Shown: positions 46,461 through 57,262 of the stretch, piece by piece
Layout: every line of letters begins with the position of its first letter
How positions within the stretch are numbered: position 1 is the first letter of the stretch
Assembly: GCA_905147135.1 (NCBI GenBank)
Contig: LR990061.1
Span: forward strand, 7,664,026-7,728,025
Reading direction: 5' to 3'
DNA length: 64,000 bases
Source: Blastobasis lacticolella
Lineage: Eukaryota; Arthropoda; Insecta; Lepidoptera; Blastobasidae
Notes under the pieces: model-generated
The model's input: the letters and a program-made list of their open reading frames with translations, nothing else
Database searches by the model: none
Told to the model about the DNA's origin: nothing
Position numbers and translations under genes: made by a program

Positions 46461-47154
46461 CTGTGCTCCAATAGTTCCCGAGACAATAGGTATATCATGT
46501 TGTTGAAGGTACAAGCTGGGCTTAAAATCGCCGCACGTAGCAGAAGTTAAACCAGGCTCGTTGTCTCTGACAACCCCACAGTGTTTTGCTATATCTAAAT
46601 AAATAAAATAAATAAATAAATATTCGTGGACAAATTGACACAGCGCCATCTAGCCCCAAACTAAGCAAAGCTTGTACTATGGGTGCTAGATAACTGATAT
46701 ACGTAAAGTAAGTACACGCGTTCGAAGTCGCGCCAGATCTATTAGTAAAATATATATCATGTTAAAGATGGTCCAGTTGGGGTTACGGTAAAAACAGACT
46801 AGTACTTACGTTAGTACGAGTATCAATATTCTGTGCTAGTACATAAAGAGACCAGAAACTGCATGCGGCAGCAAATTGCTTTTGTAACAGAGTCCATTGC
46901 TCATATCGAGGATGTCCGGGTACCTAAGCAGTAGACGACCTATAGCAGGGCACTGCGAACCATATAATAAATGGTGGGTTCTGAAAGATAAATAAAAAAA
47001 ATATTTATTTTCCAAATGGAGCATAAGAGATAACAACAGGAGTTCATGCAGGCAGCCGGAAGCCTGCAAATGGCGAAACTACCAACGAATTCTGGTGGAG
47101 TTATGTGAAGTCTGTCAGATTCGGGCGCGCAGTCCTTGGCACGGTGAGAGGCGT

Positions 47155-47275
47155 TGTCCTAATAGGAAACGGTCGTACGACCATGGTCGTATACGGGCGG
47201 TTTTGAGTTCTATTGGTCGGGCGACGTCCATCTTACGACCCCGGTCGCACGACCGTTGCCAGTCCATAACAGTCC
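47155..47275. repeat. Inverted GGTCGTACGACC-rich stretch
   Basis: ACGGTCGTACGACCATGGTC at the left faces GACCCCGGTCGCACGACCGT at the right. Confidence 0.6.
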
Positions 47276-47749
47276 ATTGCTGGACTTGAACCTCCTGCAC
47301 ATCTTGTTTATCAGCATCTTCGGTTCTCCGGTTTCTTCTCCAGCGTATGCTCCGTAAGGAGTGACGTTGAGCGCACCCCGTCCCTACGGGGTGTAGCATC
47401 CGATGAAACCTGAAAGGCCCTTATGGCTACAGGTGCTCCCAGGGGGTGTTTAGTACGTATGCGCCTAGGTTTCTTTTGGCGAGTCGTGAATAACCAGTCC
47501 GGCCGGCCGGCTGGTACTCATGAGAGTTCACCTCCTCCCTCCCAACCGCTATACCGGAGGGTGCCCATTTCCTTTGCGTTGGGCGCAAAAAAAAAAAGAT
47601 TTCAAAAGGTTTCTTAGATTGTCCGCCTGCGCCGCGGGCCTCCACTGCCGCGTCTCTTCTGTATAAACCGTGCCTAATCTGCTCGAGGCTTACGTTAGAA
47701 TTATCCAGCACTGTACGCCAGCACTAAAGCCATTGTTTAAACTATTCTA

Positions 47750-48430
47750 GGCCATGCCATACAATCTTGAGACCAAGGTAAACATGTACAAGGAATTGCT
47801 AGAAAATGGCGGTTTGAAGCTGGACTTCGCCAGCCACATAACTAGTTAGGATCTAGAAACTATCCGTTTAGGGAACGAAGCTAAATTCAAGAATCTAACT
47901 TTTTCGGATCCATACCGCACGAGTCCGCCGGAAATCGGTCCTGATGTCTCTCTCCGCAGCTCGCTCACTGCAGTCATCTGTGACTCTAAAATCCGTATCG
48001 AGCTCAACGAGCATATAATTAGGCCTGTGATGCTCTATGGCTGCTAAACCTGGTCGGCGCTGGCGAAGGACGTCCGCGAACTCCACGCCAACGACATGAA
48101 GATGCTGCGGTAGATATGCGGATTTAAACGACTTGACTGAGTGAGTGAGTATCTACGTAACGAGCAAAGCCATGGTAACCTTGGCGTGATGAATATCGCG
48201 GATAAGATTGAAGAGGCTCCCCTGCACTGGTTTAGACATGTGTTACGTAAGCCCAGGGATACCTACGTGGGAAAAGGTGCCAAAACCTGCCGGTATCAGG
48301 AAAGAGTTCTCGCTGAAGTCTCAAGAAGCCATGGATTGACATCGCCGAGTCGTATGCGAGAGACCGGGCGAAGAGGAGAAGAAAGAGTCGGAAAGCGGAT
48401 CCTGGCAGAAGACAGGCTCGGAAGATGATG
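47750..48430 (+). pseudogene. RTE-type LINE remnant, broken reverse transcriptase end
   Basis: Pieces in several frames: PVMLYGC-stop-TWSALAK, NDMKMLR, then GVMNIADKIEEAPLHWFRHV-LRKPRD and a GRRGEERVGKRIL tail. Stops and shifts show it is dead. Confidence 0.75.
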
Positions 48431-48972
48431 GTAAACCCACCCCGCACATCCACCGTACAATTTTAATTTCGTTGGCGTGGAGTTTGCGAACGTACTTCGT
48501 TAGCGCGTCAAACATATTTTAATAATTACTTCCTTACATTCATATAAAAGACATCAACGGGGACGTCGCTCACGATGAACTCTTGTATGAAAAGTCAACA
48601 TTTCCTTCTTTTCGACTTCAACAATGCACCTAGGTAGTTTTTCTATCTAAATAAACTTTTGTACTTAGGTAAGTATCGTATACCTAATAGTGAGTAGTAT
48701 ATACGACAACTAAGTACCTAAGTGGGTACCTATTTAATAGCACAGTTATAAAGCCTCTATTTTGCGCTAGTAACGTTATTAAAATGTCCCTTTGAACACG
48801 ATCCATACACCATGTTAGTTGTATCAGATTGGACCGTTTTGTGCTGTTAGATAGGTATCTATCGTACAAATCTCAACAATGCAACATTTGTTCATATCAG
48901 ATGCGGTCATGAAATGAACTGTTTATAAGGACAGGTGTCCGTGATGTATGTATGCACTATCATTTAGACAAG

Positions 48973-51900
48973 ATGAGTGGTATAAGCATTGTTGGTGCAA
49001 GTTTTTTTATAGTTTATATTTTATCGCCAGTCTGTTGTCAAGGCCCACCTGCAGGCGGTCCTCCAGAAGATGTCGGTAACATTGTTTCTGTTTGTTTGGT
49101 CGTGGGGTGTATGGTAGAATCCAAATCTCAACTAATTTTAACAAGCTGGCAGTTCGCGCGGGGTCTTACCCCTATTGGTGGCATGGTAGTTCATTTTTAC
49201 GCCACATTCAGTCATCATCATCTTGGCGTTAATGTCCCGGTTCTGCTTGACCATGGTTCAGGATTGGGCAGGTTAAGTAATTACAGTGGAGCGACTGCCA
49301 TCTGATCTCCATGACCCTGCTACCAGGGGAACCTGACTAGATTGGATCATGGTTACACATCCAGTCGCCTGAATGTGCAGGTTTCATCACGATGTTTTCC
49401 CTCACCGTAAGAGCATCGGTTAGTATTCAACTAATGTACATAACTCAGAAAACAGTCATTGGTACATGGCCGGAGCGGGATTCGAACCCGGGACCTCTGG
49501 CTTACGAGTCGGATACTCTAACCGCTCGGCCACCGACGCTCTCACACGCCACATTCTGTGTTAGCGATTATTTCTCCTTCCATCTAAACTTAGTTAAAGA
49601 AAGGAACTCATATACTCATATAGGCATTTGACGACCTGTAGGCCTAGCACAAGATAGCCATAAGCGCGACATACGTATAGCTATCTCTTTCGTCTTAGGC
49701 GCCATCTCCACGAGCGAGAGAATCGCGGCGATATTATCGTCGTGCCACGTATTTCAATGATTTCAATTGTACGCATCTCCACACGTCGATGTTATCGCGG
49801 CGATGCGACGAGTGGCAATGTGCGCGCGTAACGTCGTTGTATCGCCGCGGTATCGTCGCGACTGGTGGCGCGCCCGCCGCGCGCTCGCCGCTTAACGTGG
49901 CGCTCTCGCAGCGAGCGCGCGGCGGGCGCGCGCTTGGCAACACTGGCGCTGTCAAACGTAGCGTCATTTCAGCGTTGCGTTCCATAATAAAAAATATTTT
50001 ATTGACTGAGACACTACTTATTTCGCTCTCGTCTGGCACCTAACTGAACTCTTTCAACAAAACTGCACAACGCCTCGTCGCGGAAACACGGCGATTCCGT
50101 TACGAGTCGCCGCGGGCATGCGGCGATTCCGTTACCAGTCGCGACGATACGCTGGCGGAATAATCGCTCGTACGTGGAGATTACCCGACGATAGAAGCGC
50201 GGATACGTCGCGATTCTCTCGCTCGTGGAGATGGCCCCTTAGTATTGAGAGAAAGAGACAAACGCTCTCTCGCGGCGCGAGCTTTGTCGCGGACACACTC
50301 GTGCTAGGGCCTTTGAGTGGTTCAGCTGGTTAACCTGCCGGTCTGCCACGTAGAGGTCTCAGGTACGATTGCTGGCCGAGCAGAAATTGAAAAGATGAAT
50401 TTAAATTTCTATTACGGGTCTGGGTGTATGTATAATATGTATTAAAAAACGTATATATGTAGTTTATCAGTATTTATCACACATTTTAAAGGTATGTTCC
50501 GGGTTTCCAACCGTGTACCTTTGTTTGCGAGTGGCCTGATATTTCGATGCAGTTGCATACATCGTCGCCTCGTGATCATGATGCATGTAAATGCGTCGAA
50601 ATATCATGCTACTCGTAAACAATGGTACGCGGTAGGAAACCCGGAACATACCTTTCATTAACTAGAAAATACATGCTTTGTCTCTAGATACTTTTTATTA
50701 TGTTTATAAAAATACAATGAAAAACTGATTTTTTTACTTAATTGAAAAAAAAAACACGGTTGATCCCTAGACACTTTTCATGTGTATATTATTCTGGATC
50801 TTCTGAAAAAAGAAACATCGTCCAATTTTCCTTTCAAGGATTGCGAGCTGTGGCCCTCGGGAGAATCGATATTACCCTGCCAAGATAAGGAGGTGACTAA
50901 CTACGTGAATTACGATCAGATTCTTCTGCGCAGTGAAAATGGCGTTAACTCTATTACTGGCACCATATTTTTTTCAAACTTGGAAATATGCACAAAGGCA
51001 AGGAAAATTGCTAATCGACGAAGAAGAACTAAACTCTCCTATCTGACACGTGAATAAAATGTTAGATAGTAGAATTTAGTTCTTCCCCGTCGTAATGCGC
51101 TTATTACATTTAGCTAAATTGAGTAAAGTCCATCTTTGTATCACTTACATTATGTTATGCGTCGCTCTGCTTTCCAAAAGGCGATATGATTCCGCTTTGA
51201 CTTGCTACCACGCTTATAGCTTCTGAATTTAGTCGACTGTATCTAGCCAGGAGTAAACGCATAAGCCAGAGAGACAATACTTATACAATAACTGCAATCC
51301 CGCAGTCTTGCATCCCGCGAAATGCCCACGTATATTTTGCGGGTTCGCGTTTGCGGTAGGTATTATAGGGTTTATTACGCATGATTCTCGGGACGAAACA
51401 AAAAAAACTTAAAGTTGCGGAAAAATACACGCGTTCAATCCACACGATTCCCCACTCCAGTAAGTGTATAGTTCAGCAACTCTGTCGCTTTGGCCCTGGG
51501 TTCGATTCCTGGGGTTTCTAATTTGGGATTTTTAACCTATGATAGGATGGCGATGTGAAGATTACTTTACGCAGTGACAAACGAGCAGACAGCCCACCTA
51601 ATTGTAAGCGGTAACTGTAGCCCATAACATCTACGATTCATGCATATAGGTTGAAGGCAACAAAAATGTAGAACCGCAGGTGCGATGTCACTGTGAGGAC
51701 TAAGATGCAATGCTTCATGCCAGTAACTGCGCTGGCTAATTTATCCTTCAAACCGGAACACAACAAATGCAAGGATTACTGCTTAGCGGCGGAAATAGTT
51801 AAGGCGGTGGTACTCGCCCAGGCGGACTCCTCAGGTGACAGAATCCTGATAACCTGTTATGCATTTAAGTAAAAAAGTAGGAATCTAACATTAATGATAA

Positions 51901-53006
51901 AATTAACAGCTAATACATTGTGTTTTTTAAGAACATACTTTTAGAAACAGACCAAGACTATGCTGCATGTCTTGTCATTGAATTATGTTGATTTTGGTTG
52001 TTTAACTTTCATCCAAAAGTTTAGACTAATTCTTCGCTAGGATTTTACTTAAAATTCATCATCATATCAGCCGAAGGACTGATGGGCCTATGCCCACTGC
52101 TGTGCATAGGCCTCCCCCCAGAGATCTCCACAAATGCCGGTCCTGTGCCTTCCGCATCCAGCTGGTACCTGCGATCTTTAGCAGGTCGTCGGTCCACCTT
52201 GTGGGAGGCTTACCCACGCTGTGTCTTTTGGTATGCGGCACTCGAGAATTTTACTGCCCCACCCGCCATCTGTTCTTCGAACTTAAAATTAGAATACATT
52301 AATTTTTTCAGTTGGTTGTGAGCCTGTATAAACAGAACAACGGGAAGTTGGATTTGGTGATGACTGATACTGTCGACAACTTGTGCGAAGAAGTTAAGAG
52401 AAGTCAAAATGAACAGAAGTTCCCGGAGATTGGGGGATTTTTGATAAAAGATTGTCCAGTGGAAAATGTAAGTGTGGCGAAAATAGGTAATCCATAAATT
52501 ATTCCATGTTAATCACCTAAAACACCACCACAATCTGTTTCCGAAAATTGAGTGCCACAAAATACAACATTTGACAACACTTTTAAAAATCCAACTCATG
52601 GGTTTATTTTTTATAATGGCAATTTGTTTACACTTTTGATTTTGAATTTCATTTCCGAATTTAGTATTTTTTTTCTTTGTGATGATAGAAACCGACAATA
52701 TCAAACCCCAAAACCAAATCTACAATTTCTAACAGTTTTTACGATTCGTGGTTTCGAATCAAGAGATAGCCCTCATTCCCCAGTATTGTACTGGTGTAGT
52801 ATACTAATAACAGCTTGCTTCAACAGACATTCATTGACGTGAACATTACTGTGGCAACGGAAAATTTGCCGATGAAGCCTTCTTATCAAGGCAGTTATGT
52901 ATCGGACTTGCTATTGGAGACATGCGAATCCGACCCGAATGGTGAATGCTCCTCAAAATGCACTTACTCGAGCTGTATGAGTATTCACTACGACTTATCC
53001 TGTTAA
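48973..53006 (+). CDS. Small secreted protein, possibly DUF1091/MD-2-like, four exons
   Basis: Exons 48973-49075, 50771-50997, 52312-52467 and 52827-53006 join in phase to 221 codons. Residues 1-23 are a signal peptide ending CCQ, followed by a GPPAGGPPEDV stretch. The body has a Cys/Trp-containing start (KDCELWPSGESILPC), a Gly-Thr beta-strand (GVNSITGTIFF), then LVVSLYKQNNGKLDLVMTD, a region with NLCEEVKRS, GGFLIKDCPVEN, and a Cys-rich end (CESDPNGECSSKC...C). This order of beta-strands, an NLC helix and a CP motif resembles insect DUF1091 secreted lipid-binding-like proteins; the match is from memory and moderate. Intron 2 needs a GC donor. AATAAA overlaps the stop. Intron 1 is crowded with MITEs and a SINE. 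No ligand or tissue role can be read from the sequence. Confidence 0.75.
49222..49541 (-). mobile_element. Full-length SINE A with perfect target-site duplication
   Basis: A 320-base tRNA-derived SINE with its head at 49541 (GAGCGTCGGTGGCC on minus) and intact A- and B-box-like motifs. ACGCCACATTC occurs at 49199-49209 and again at 49546-49556. It sits in intron 1 of the secreted-protein gene. This is the best reference copy for the family. Confidence 0.92.
49642..50310. mobile_element. CTAGCACAAG-type MITE split by a second MITE
   Basis: Left GCCTAGCACAAG and right CTCGTGCTAGGGC form the ends. Removing 49698-50241 restores the CTCTTTCGTCTTA-GTATTGAGAGAAA order seen in 11440-11583. Confidence 0.85.
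49698..50238. mobile_element. GC-rich MITE inserted in the previous element, TTA target duplication
   Basis: Thirty-base inverted ends begin GGCGCCATCTCCACGAGCGA (left) and GGGGCCATCTCCACGAGCGA (right, complement), with one mismatch. TTA flanks it at 49695-49697 and 50239-50241. A 3-base TWA-type duplication points to PIF/Harbinger mobilisation. The core is strongly CG-rich and partly self-complementary. Confidence 0.88.
50311..50470 (+). repeat. tRNA-like SINE-type repeat of another family
   Basis: TGGTTCAGCTGGTTAACCTG resembles an A box and AGGTACGATTG a decayed B box. The tail GTAGTTTATCAGT recurs at about 56340-56370. Confidence 0.4.
50487..50657. mobile_element. Foldback element with about 75-bp arms
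   Basis: AAAGGTATGTTCCGGGTTTC at the left pairs with GGAAACCCGGAACATACCTT at the right. Pairing continues through CGAAATATCA-type blocks to a short centre. It ends about 115 bases before exon 2 of the secreted-protein gene. Confidence 0.88.
51107..51240. mobile_element. Degraded MITE, GAATTCAGAAGC family, in the secreted-gene intron 2
   Basis: The right end keeps GCTTCTGAATTTAG. The middle GTATCACTTACATTATG matches other copies. Confidence 0.6.
51560..51838 (+). repeat. SINE-like repeat B (plus) in the secreted-gene intron 2
   Basis: Nearly full copy: GACAAACGAGCAGACAGCCC, AGAACCGCAGGTGCGATGTC, GGCGGACTCCTCAGG. Confidence 0.75.
52055..52240 (+). repeat. Repeat J (GGGCATAGGCCTCCCCCAGA) in the secreted-gene intron 2
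   Basis: ATCATATCAGCCGAAGGACT, GCATAGGCCTCCCCCCAGAG, CATCCAGCTGGTACCTGCGA. Another copy starts at 53160, right after the gene. Confidence 0.75.
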
Positions 53007-53010
53007 TAAA
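53005..53010 (+). terminator. AATAAA overlapping the stop codon of the secreted-protein gene
   Basis: The stop and signal read TTAATAAA. ATTAAA at 53041-53046 is an alternative. Confidence 0.45.
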
Positions 53011-53159
53011 TTGGTTAAGTAGATCTATTGGGATTTATAAATTAAAATCGAGTCCTACATATCAAATGTCTTGTTTTTAATTTAAAATTTCCCTACCTAT
53101 ATATAAATGAAACAAACATCATAATCAACCATAAAACCTCTGCCTAGGTAAGTCATTAT

Positions 53160-53335
53160 CATCATTATCATATCAGCCAAAGGACGCCCACTGCTGGGCA
53201 TAGGCCTCCCCCAGAGATCTTCACAAAGACCGGTCCTGTGCCTTCCGCATCCAGCTGGTACCTGCGATATTTATCAGGTCGTCGGTCCACCGTGTGGAAA
53301 GACTACCCACGCTACGTCTTCCGGTATGTGGTGAG
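53160..53335 (+). repeat. Repeat J copy downstream of the secreted-protein gene
   Basis: TATCAGCCAAAGGACGCCCA and CTGGGCATAGGCCTCCCCCA. Confidence 0.75.
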
Positions 53336-53935
53336 TGCGACCGCCTTATCTATTTCTGCCGGCAAGGAACAATACTTCCATTGTTGTCTTCCGGTTTGAA
53401 GGATAAGGTTTTTTTTTTATGTCGTACGGTAGGCTAATAGGCAAGCGGGCCACCTGATGGAAAGTGGTCACCACTGCCTATAGAAATTAGCAACACCGAG
53501 ACTATCGCCAATGCGTTGCCCACCTCTATAACACGTTACTCTGGCAAAAAGGCAAATATCCCTCCACTGCCAAAGCCACGGTTCCCCAAATTCCCACCCC
53601 ATGGAGCTCTGGAAACCTTACTCACCGGCAGAAACACAATACTATTTAAAAGAGTATTGTTTAGCTGCGGTATTCTGTAAGGTGGAGGTACTTCCCCAGT
53701 CGGGCGGCTCCAATTCGAACGGGATACCCCGCTATGCCCTACCTCTCTTAAAAGGTAGTCAGCGAAATTACGGGCATAAGACATTTCATCGTAGTCCTCA
53801 CTGCATCGTAGTCACTTGCGGTTCTGCATTTTGTTGCCTGCAACCTAACTGCGTGAATCGTAGATGCTATGGGCGGCAGTTACCGCTTACCATCAGGTGG
53901 TCTGTCTGCTCGCCTGCCACTGCGTAGAATAAAGA
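53331..53935 (-). repeat. SINE-like repeat B split by a repeat C copy
   Basis: Family B runs from 53331 to about 53405 and resumes at about 53755-53935. Between them are a family C copy (53408-53545) and about 200 bases of other sequence. The break looks like an insertion. Confidence 0.6.
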
Positions 53936-54299
53936 ATAATAAAAAACAATAGTCGTATACCTACGCATTAGTGAAGGTTATTGCAATATTGACAATACTC
54001 AACAGACAACGCTGCTGCATATTTTTTGGGTTTTACAGGTAATATATGGTCTCCTCCATGACGTTAGTCGCCTTTTCGATAATCGTCAATGTATACAGCC
54101 CGCCAGTATAAAATGAGCTAGCGTCACTATGGATGCACGTACAAACCGGGGATGTCTATGGTATAAAAATTGTAGGATGAGGAGCTGTCTTATATACTTT
54201 TTTCTCTGCCAAACACAACACGGCTAAATGAATCATACCCAGTATTCTTAGGGGTAGTGTAGAAATAAATATTATAGTAAAAATATACACAAATACAAA

Positions 54300-54480
54300 C
54301 TAAATATTTAAAAAGTCTGCTCTCCGGAATGGTGCCCAGAAAGCTGGCTGCGTTGCCTCGTTGGATAGCGATGCTACTCCGTTGCCCGAAGAACGGGCCA
54401 GCTCTCCGGTCACTAGTGGTGTCATTTAATTTTATGGAATGGTTTTAAAGAACTTTCTCGTACCAGACCCTCACTCTGCC
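54300..54480 (-). mobile_element. LINE 3' fragment, inverted relative of 22435-22620
   Basis: Minus strand encodes the RAGxFLGQR and RGNAAS motifs. The nucleotide match includes AAATGACACCACTGGTGACC (read on minus with small changes). Confidence 0.6.
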
Positions 54481-54637
54481 TATAATACCCACAACCACGA
54501 TTCCAAACATTGAGGGCAGTAACATAGTTTAACTTCTTGTGTGATTCTCGTCGAAAGTACCTACAATACCTTGGATATAGTTACTGTCATCTATACCGTT
54601 TATATTAAATAACTTAATTTTTGTTCTACAACAGGGG

Positions 54638-54756
54638 CTTACCATGAGCTCTTATAGCAGGATTAGAACGAGACTGCGCTATACTTGTCACATAAGCTTG
54701 TCTCGTTCTAAGCGGGGCAGTTCTGTTTAGGTCCTTCTATAAGAGCTCATGGTAAG
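54638..54756. mobile_element. Nested foldback, 20-bp perfect outer arms
   Basis: CTTACCATGAGCTCTTATAG at 54638-54657 and its exact complement at 54737-54756. An inner pair TTAGAACGAGAC / GTCTCGTTCTAA lies inside. Confidence 0.88.
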
Positions 54757-55789
54757 GCTTCTGAGCAAGAAAGAATAATTGTTTCTCATAGAGGAATGTC
54801 TATAGACACGTTACAATGTACCGATTTCGCAACTAAACATAAAAAGTTTGCCGTAAATCTCAGCCGCAGGCCCTCCACAGGTCTGTAAGTATTCCCCCAC
54901 ACTCGATAAACCAGTTTCTTGGCCTGACTGAACAACCCCAAGCAGGGTGACTATCTCAGTTTAATTATATGAGTAGGTACAACCAAAGAGATTGGAAAGT
55001 TAGCTACCTTCATGGTTAGTGTCGAGCGGCCCTGAAGGGTAAAATGCATGCTTACCGTCACTTTGACAATCAATTTACTTGTCAGACGCAATTGTAAACA
55101 AACTATTTCAATTTATTTATTGGTAAAATATTTTTATATTTTGTGTAAACCTATAGTTTATTGTTAATTGTTATTTTATTAAATGAGTAAAGTGCTTTGA
55201 ACCACTACCATTTTATGTATATTAAAATTAGTTGGATATCGATTGTAGAATGTGTATAGTATGTGAAATAAATGCGTGTTAAAGATTCTTGTTATATGAA
55301 CTTTTTTCAAAATATCTCAAAATATTAGTAATTTTCTGAATGAATTAATACGCCGAGCTCAGTAATATGTACTGTAGAAACAATGATAATTCATAATTAC
55401 CTAATCCCTAAAAATATATTAAGTTATTGCTTGGTCGGACGTGCGATAGTGATGTGTTCGCTGCTTTTTCCCAATGTCGATGTAAACAAAAAATACCTAT
55501 TGATCACGAGGAGTGGAAAAATTGGGAAAGTTCTTTGCTCGACAGTGGAATGATGTAGGCTAATATGAATAGTTGAGCTTTAAAATTCGTAAGTTCAAAT
55601 TTTATTATTTTAAGTGCAATATTATTTTGCCAAAACAACAGCAACGTATCCAATAAACACAACTGCGGTGTTTCTTACCCCGGGTAAGTACTTATCCGTA
55701 CCTCCCTAGATATTTAAAATTGTTTTTATTTCAGATTTTTATTATAGACTAGCTTTTGTCTGAACTTCGTCCGTGTGGAAATCGTTTTT

Positions 55790-56320
55790 AGGGAAGTTAA
55801 TCGGAAGGTTTTCTTGGTGTTGAGCTTTCTTCAAATCTCAACTTCGGTCCGTACATCGAATCCAAAAATAAGACTGCAGCAAAAAAACTTGGTATCCTCT
55901 CGAAGGTTAGGCGGTACTTCACTTCAAAGCAGTTGCTTTAGTTATATCAAGCACAAGTGCGATGGAGTACTGCTGCCACCTCTGGGATGGATCAGCCAAA
56001 TATGGCTGGCTGCTTTGAATTCGCTGGAAAAACGTGCAAAGAAGATAATTTGTGACCCGCGGTTGATTAAGGCTAGGCTGCAGAGCCTCAAACATCGGCA
56101 TAGGGTTGCGCGATTTGTCAGTCTTCTACAGGTTACATTTCGGAGAGTGCAAAGCACTACCTCATTCCGCCGGCCCCTTTCCGCCATCGGGAGACGCGAT
56201 CCGGGCGAGCGCTTCATCCTTAAGTCGTGGATCTTCCAGCTATCCGACTTTATGATGCGTACTGCTAAGGAATGGAACGCGTTGCCTGCGAGTGTATTAG
56301 AGTGAGTAGTGTGAATATAA
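55790..56320 (+). pseudogene. LINE reverse-transcriptase tail (AKEWNALPASV type)
   Basis: A 176-codon open frame holds LNSLEKRAKKIICDPRLIKA, RLQSLKHRHRVARF and RTAKEWNALPASV, the C-terminal end of Jockey-like insect LINEs. It lacks the catalytic FADD region and the upstream frame is broken. Confidence 0.8.
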
Positions 56321-56996
56321 TCTGTATATAAGTATGTATTTTAAAAATATATAAGTAGTTTATCAGTTGTCTGGGACCCAAAACACAAGCTAGCATGCTT
56401 ACTTTGGGGCTAGATGGCGCTGTGTGAATTTTCCAAGAATATAAAAAAAAAACGGGATGCCTTCAAGGCTAGAGTGAATAGGCTGTTCCAAGACGGGCAT
56501 GCTTAATCTTCAGCCGCATCGTCACTTACAGGTGAGATGGCGGTCAAATGCCTGTCTCGACTAAATATAAAAAAAAGGTTTATATGAATTTCTTTAGCTT
56601 TCCTGCCGAAGCTTTTATTAAACGTTAATGGATTGAAGACATACATTTCTACCTAATGTTAAAACATTTTATTTTTAATGTATTAAGCAATTATTTTTAT
56701 ATATAACACATCGAAAGAATATATCGACAGAGTGAACATCCCTTTTTATTTGATGCTGACAGATAATTAAGGAGAATTAATTATTTTTTGTCTCTGACCC
56801 TGCACGCATTTTTTGTATGAAAAAGCTGTCACAGCCCTCTCTATAGACTGGCAACAATGTAGCTAACTTTCCAATCTCTTTGGGTACAACCTCATAATAC
56901 CTGCTATTTACAACATTACATGTTCGTTATCTACCATCATTGAACAGTGCAAAGAGCGTGATTTATCTACAATTGTTTGACAACAGTTAGTGCTAG

Positions 56997-57145
56997 ATGT
57001 TGTATATTGTACGACAAAATGGGGCTTTGTATTTTTATATTATTCCGATTTTAATCGCTTTTGCGTTTGTGGCGCATGGTCAGATACTATCAAATGAAGA
57101 TTTAGGAATAATTGCGGTGAAAAACGATAAGAATTGTTTACGAAG
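56997..57145 (+). CDS. Isolated first exon with signal peptide (partial gene)
   Basis: ATG at 56997, preceded by an in-frame TAG, opens a frame of about 50 codons. It has a hydrophobic segment (YFYIIPILIAFAFVAHGQ) and a probable signal-peptidase site after HGQ, then a polar stretch ending NDKNCLRR. It runs into a strong donor, CGAAG|GTAAGA, at 57146. The shape is that of the first coding exon of a secreted protein. No fitting second exon was found up to 64000; a SINE head and LINE remnants follow directly. It could be the start of a gene with a very long intron, a broken gene, or chance. Confidence 0.4.
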
Positions 57146-57185
57146 GTAAGACTTCTGTTTATTTCACTCAATTAATACAGTTCTA

Positions 57186-57262
57186 GGAGCGTCGGTGGCC
57201 TAATGGTTGAGGTATCCGACTCGTAAGCGAGAGGTACCGGGTTCGAAACCCGGGCTCTTTTC
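57186..57262 (+). mobile_element. SINE A head fragment
   Basis: GAGCGTCGGTGGCCTAATGG and GGTTCGAAACCCGGGCTC. It lies 40 bases past the donor of the isolated signal-peptide exon. Confidence 0.75.

Larger units (their letters stand above)
45986..48972. other. Intergenic region between MTHFSD and the secreted-protein gene
   Basis: Only repeats were recognised: a SINE A copy, a repeat L copy, a GGTCGTACGACC-containing stretch, a LINE 3' end with a poly-A, and an RTE remnant. 48440-48970 shows nothing recognisable. Confidence 0.6.
50998..52311 (+). other. GC-AG intron 2 of the secreted-protein gene
   Basis: Exon 2 ends ACAAAG followed by GCAAGG. The acceptor TTTTTTCAG ends at 52311. With this donor the frame closes exactly (330 coding bases before it), and ICTK joins LVVSLYK. 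No GT donor in the next 70 bases gives frame zero. Confidence 0.65.

Noticed and set aside
47110..47620. Frames on both strands near a CCGGCCGGCCGG run
   Set aside because: It looks like a LINE 3' end with a poly-A; no protein motif was seen.
49789..50043. Arg-rich frames on both strands
   Set aside because: They lie in the CG-rich palindromic core of a MITE.
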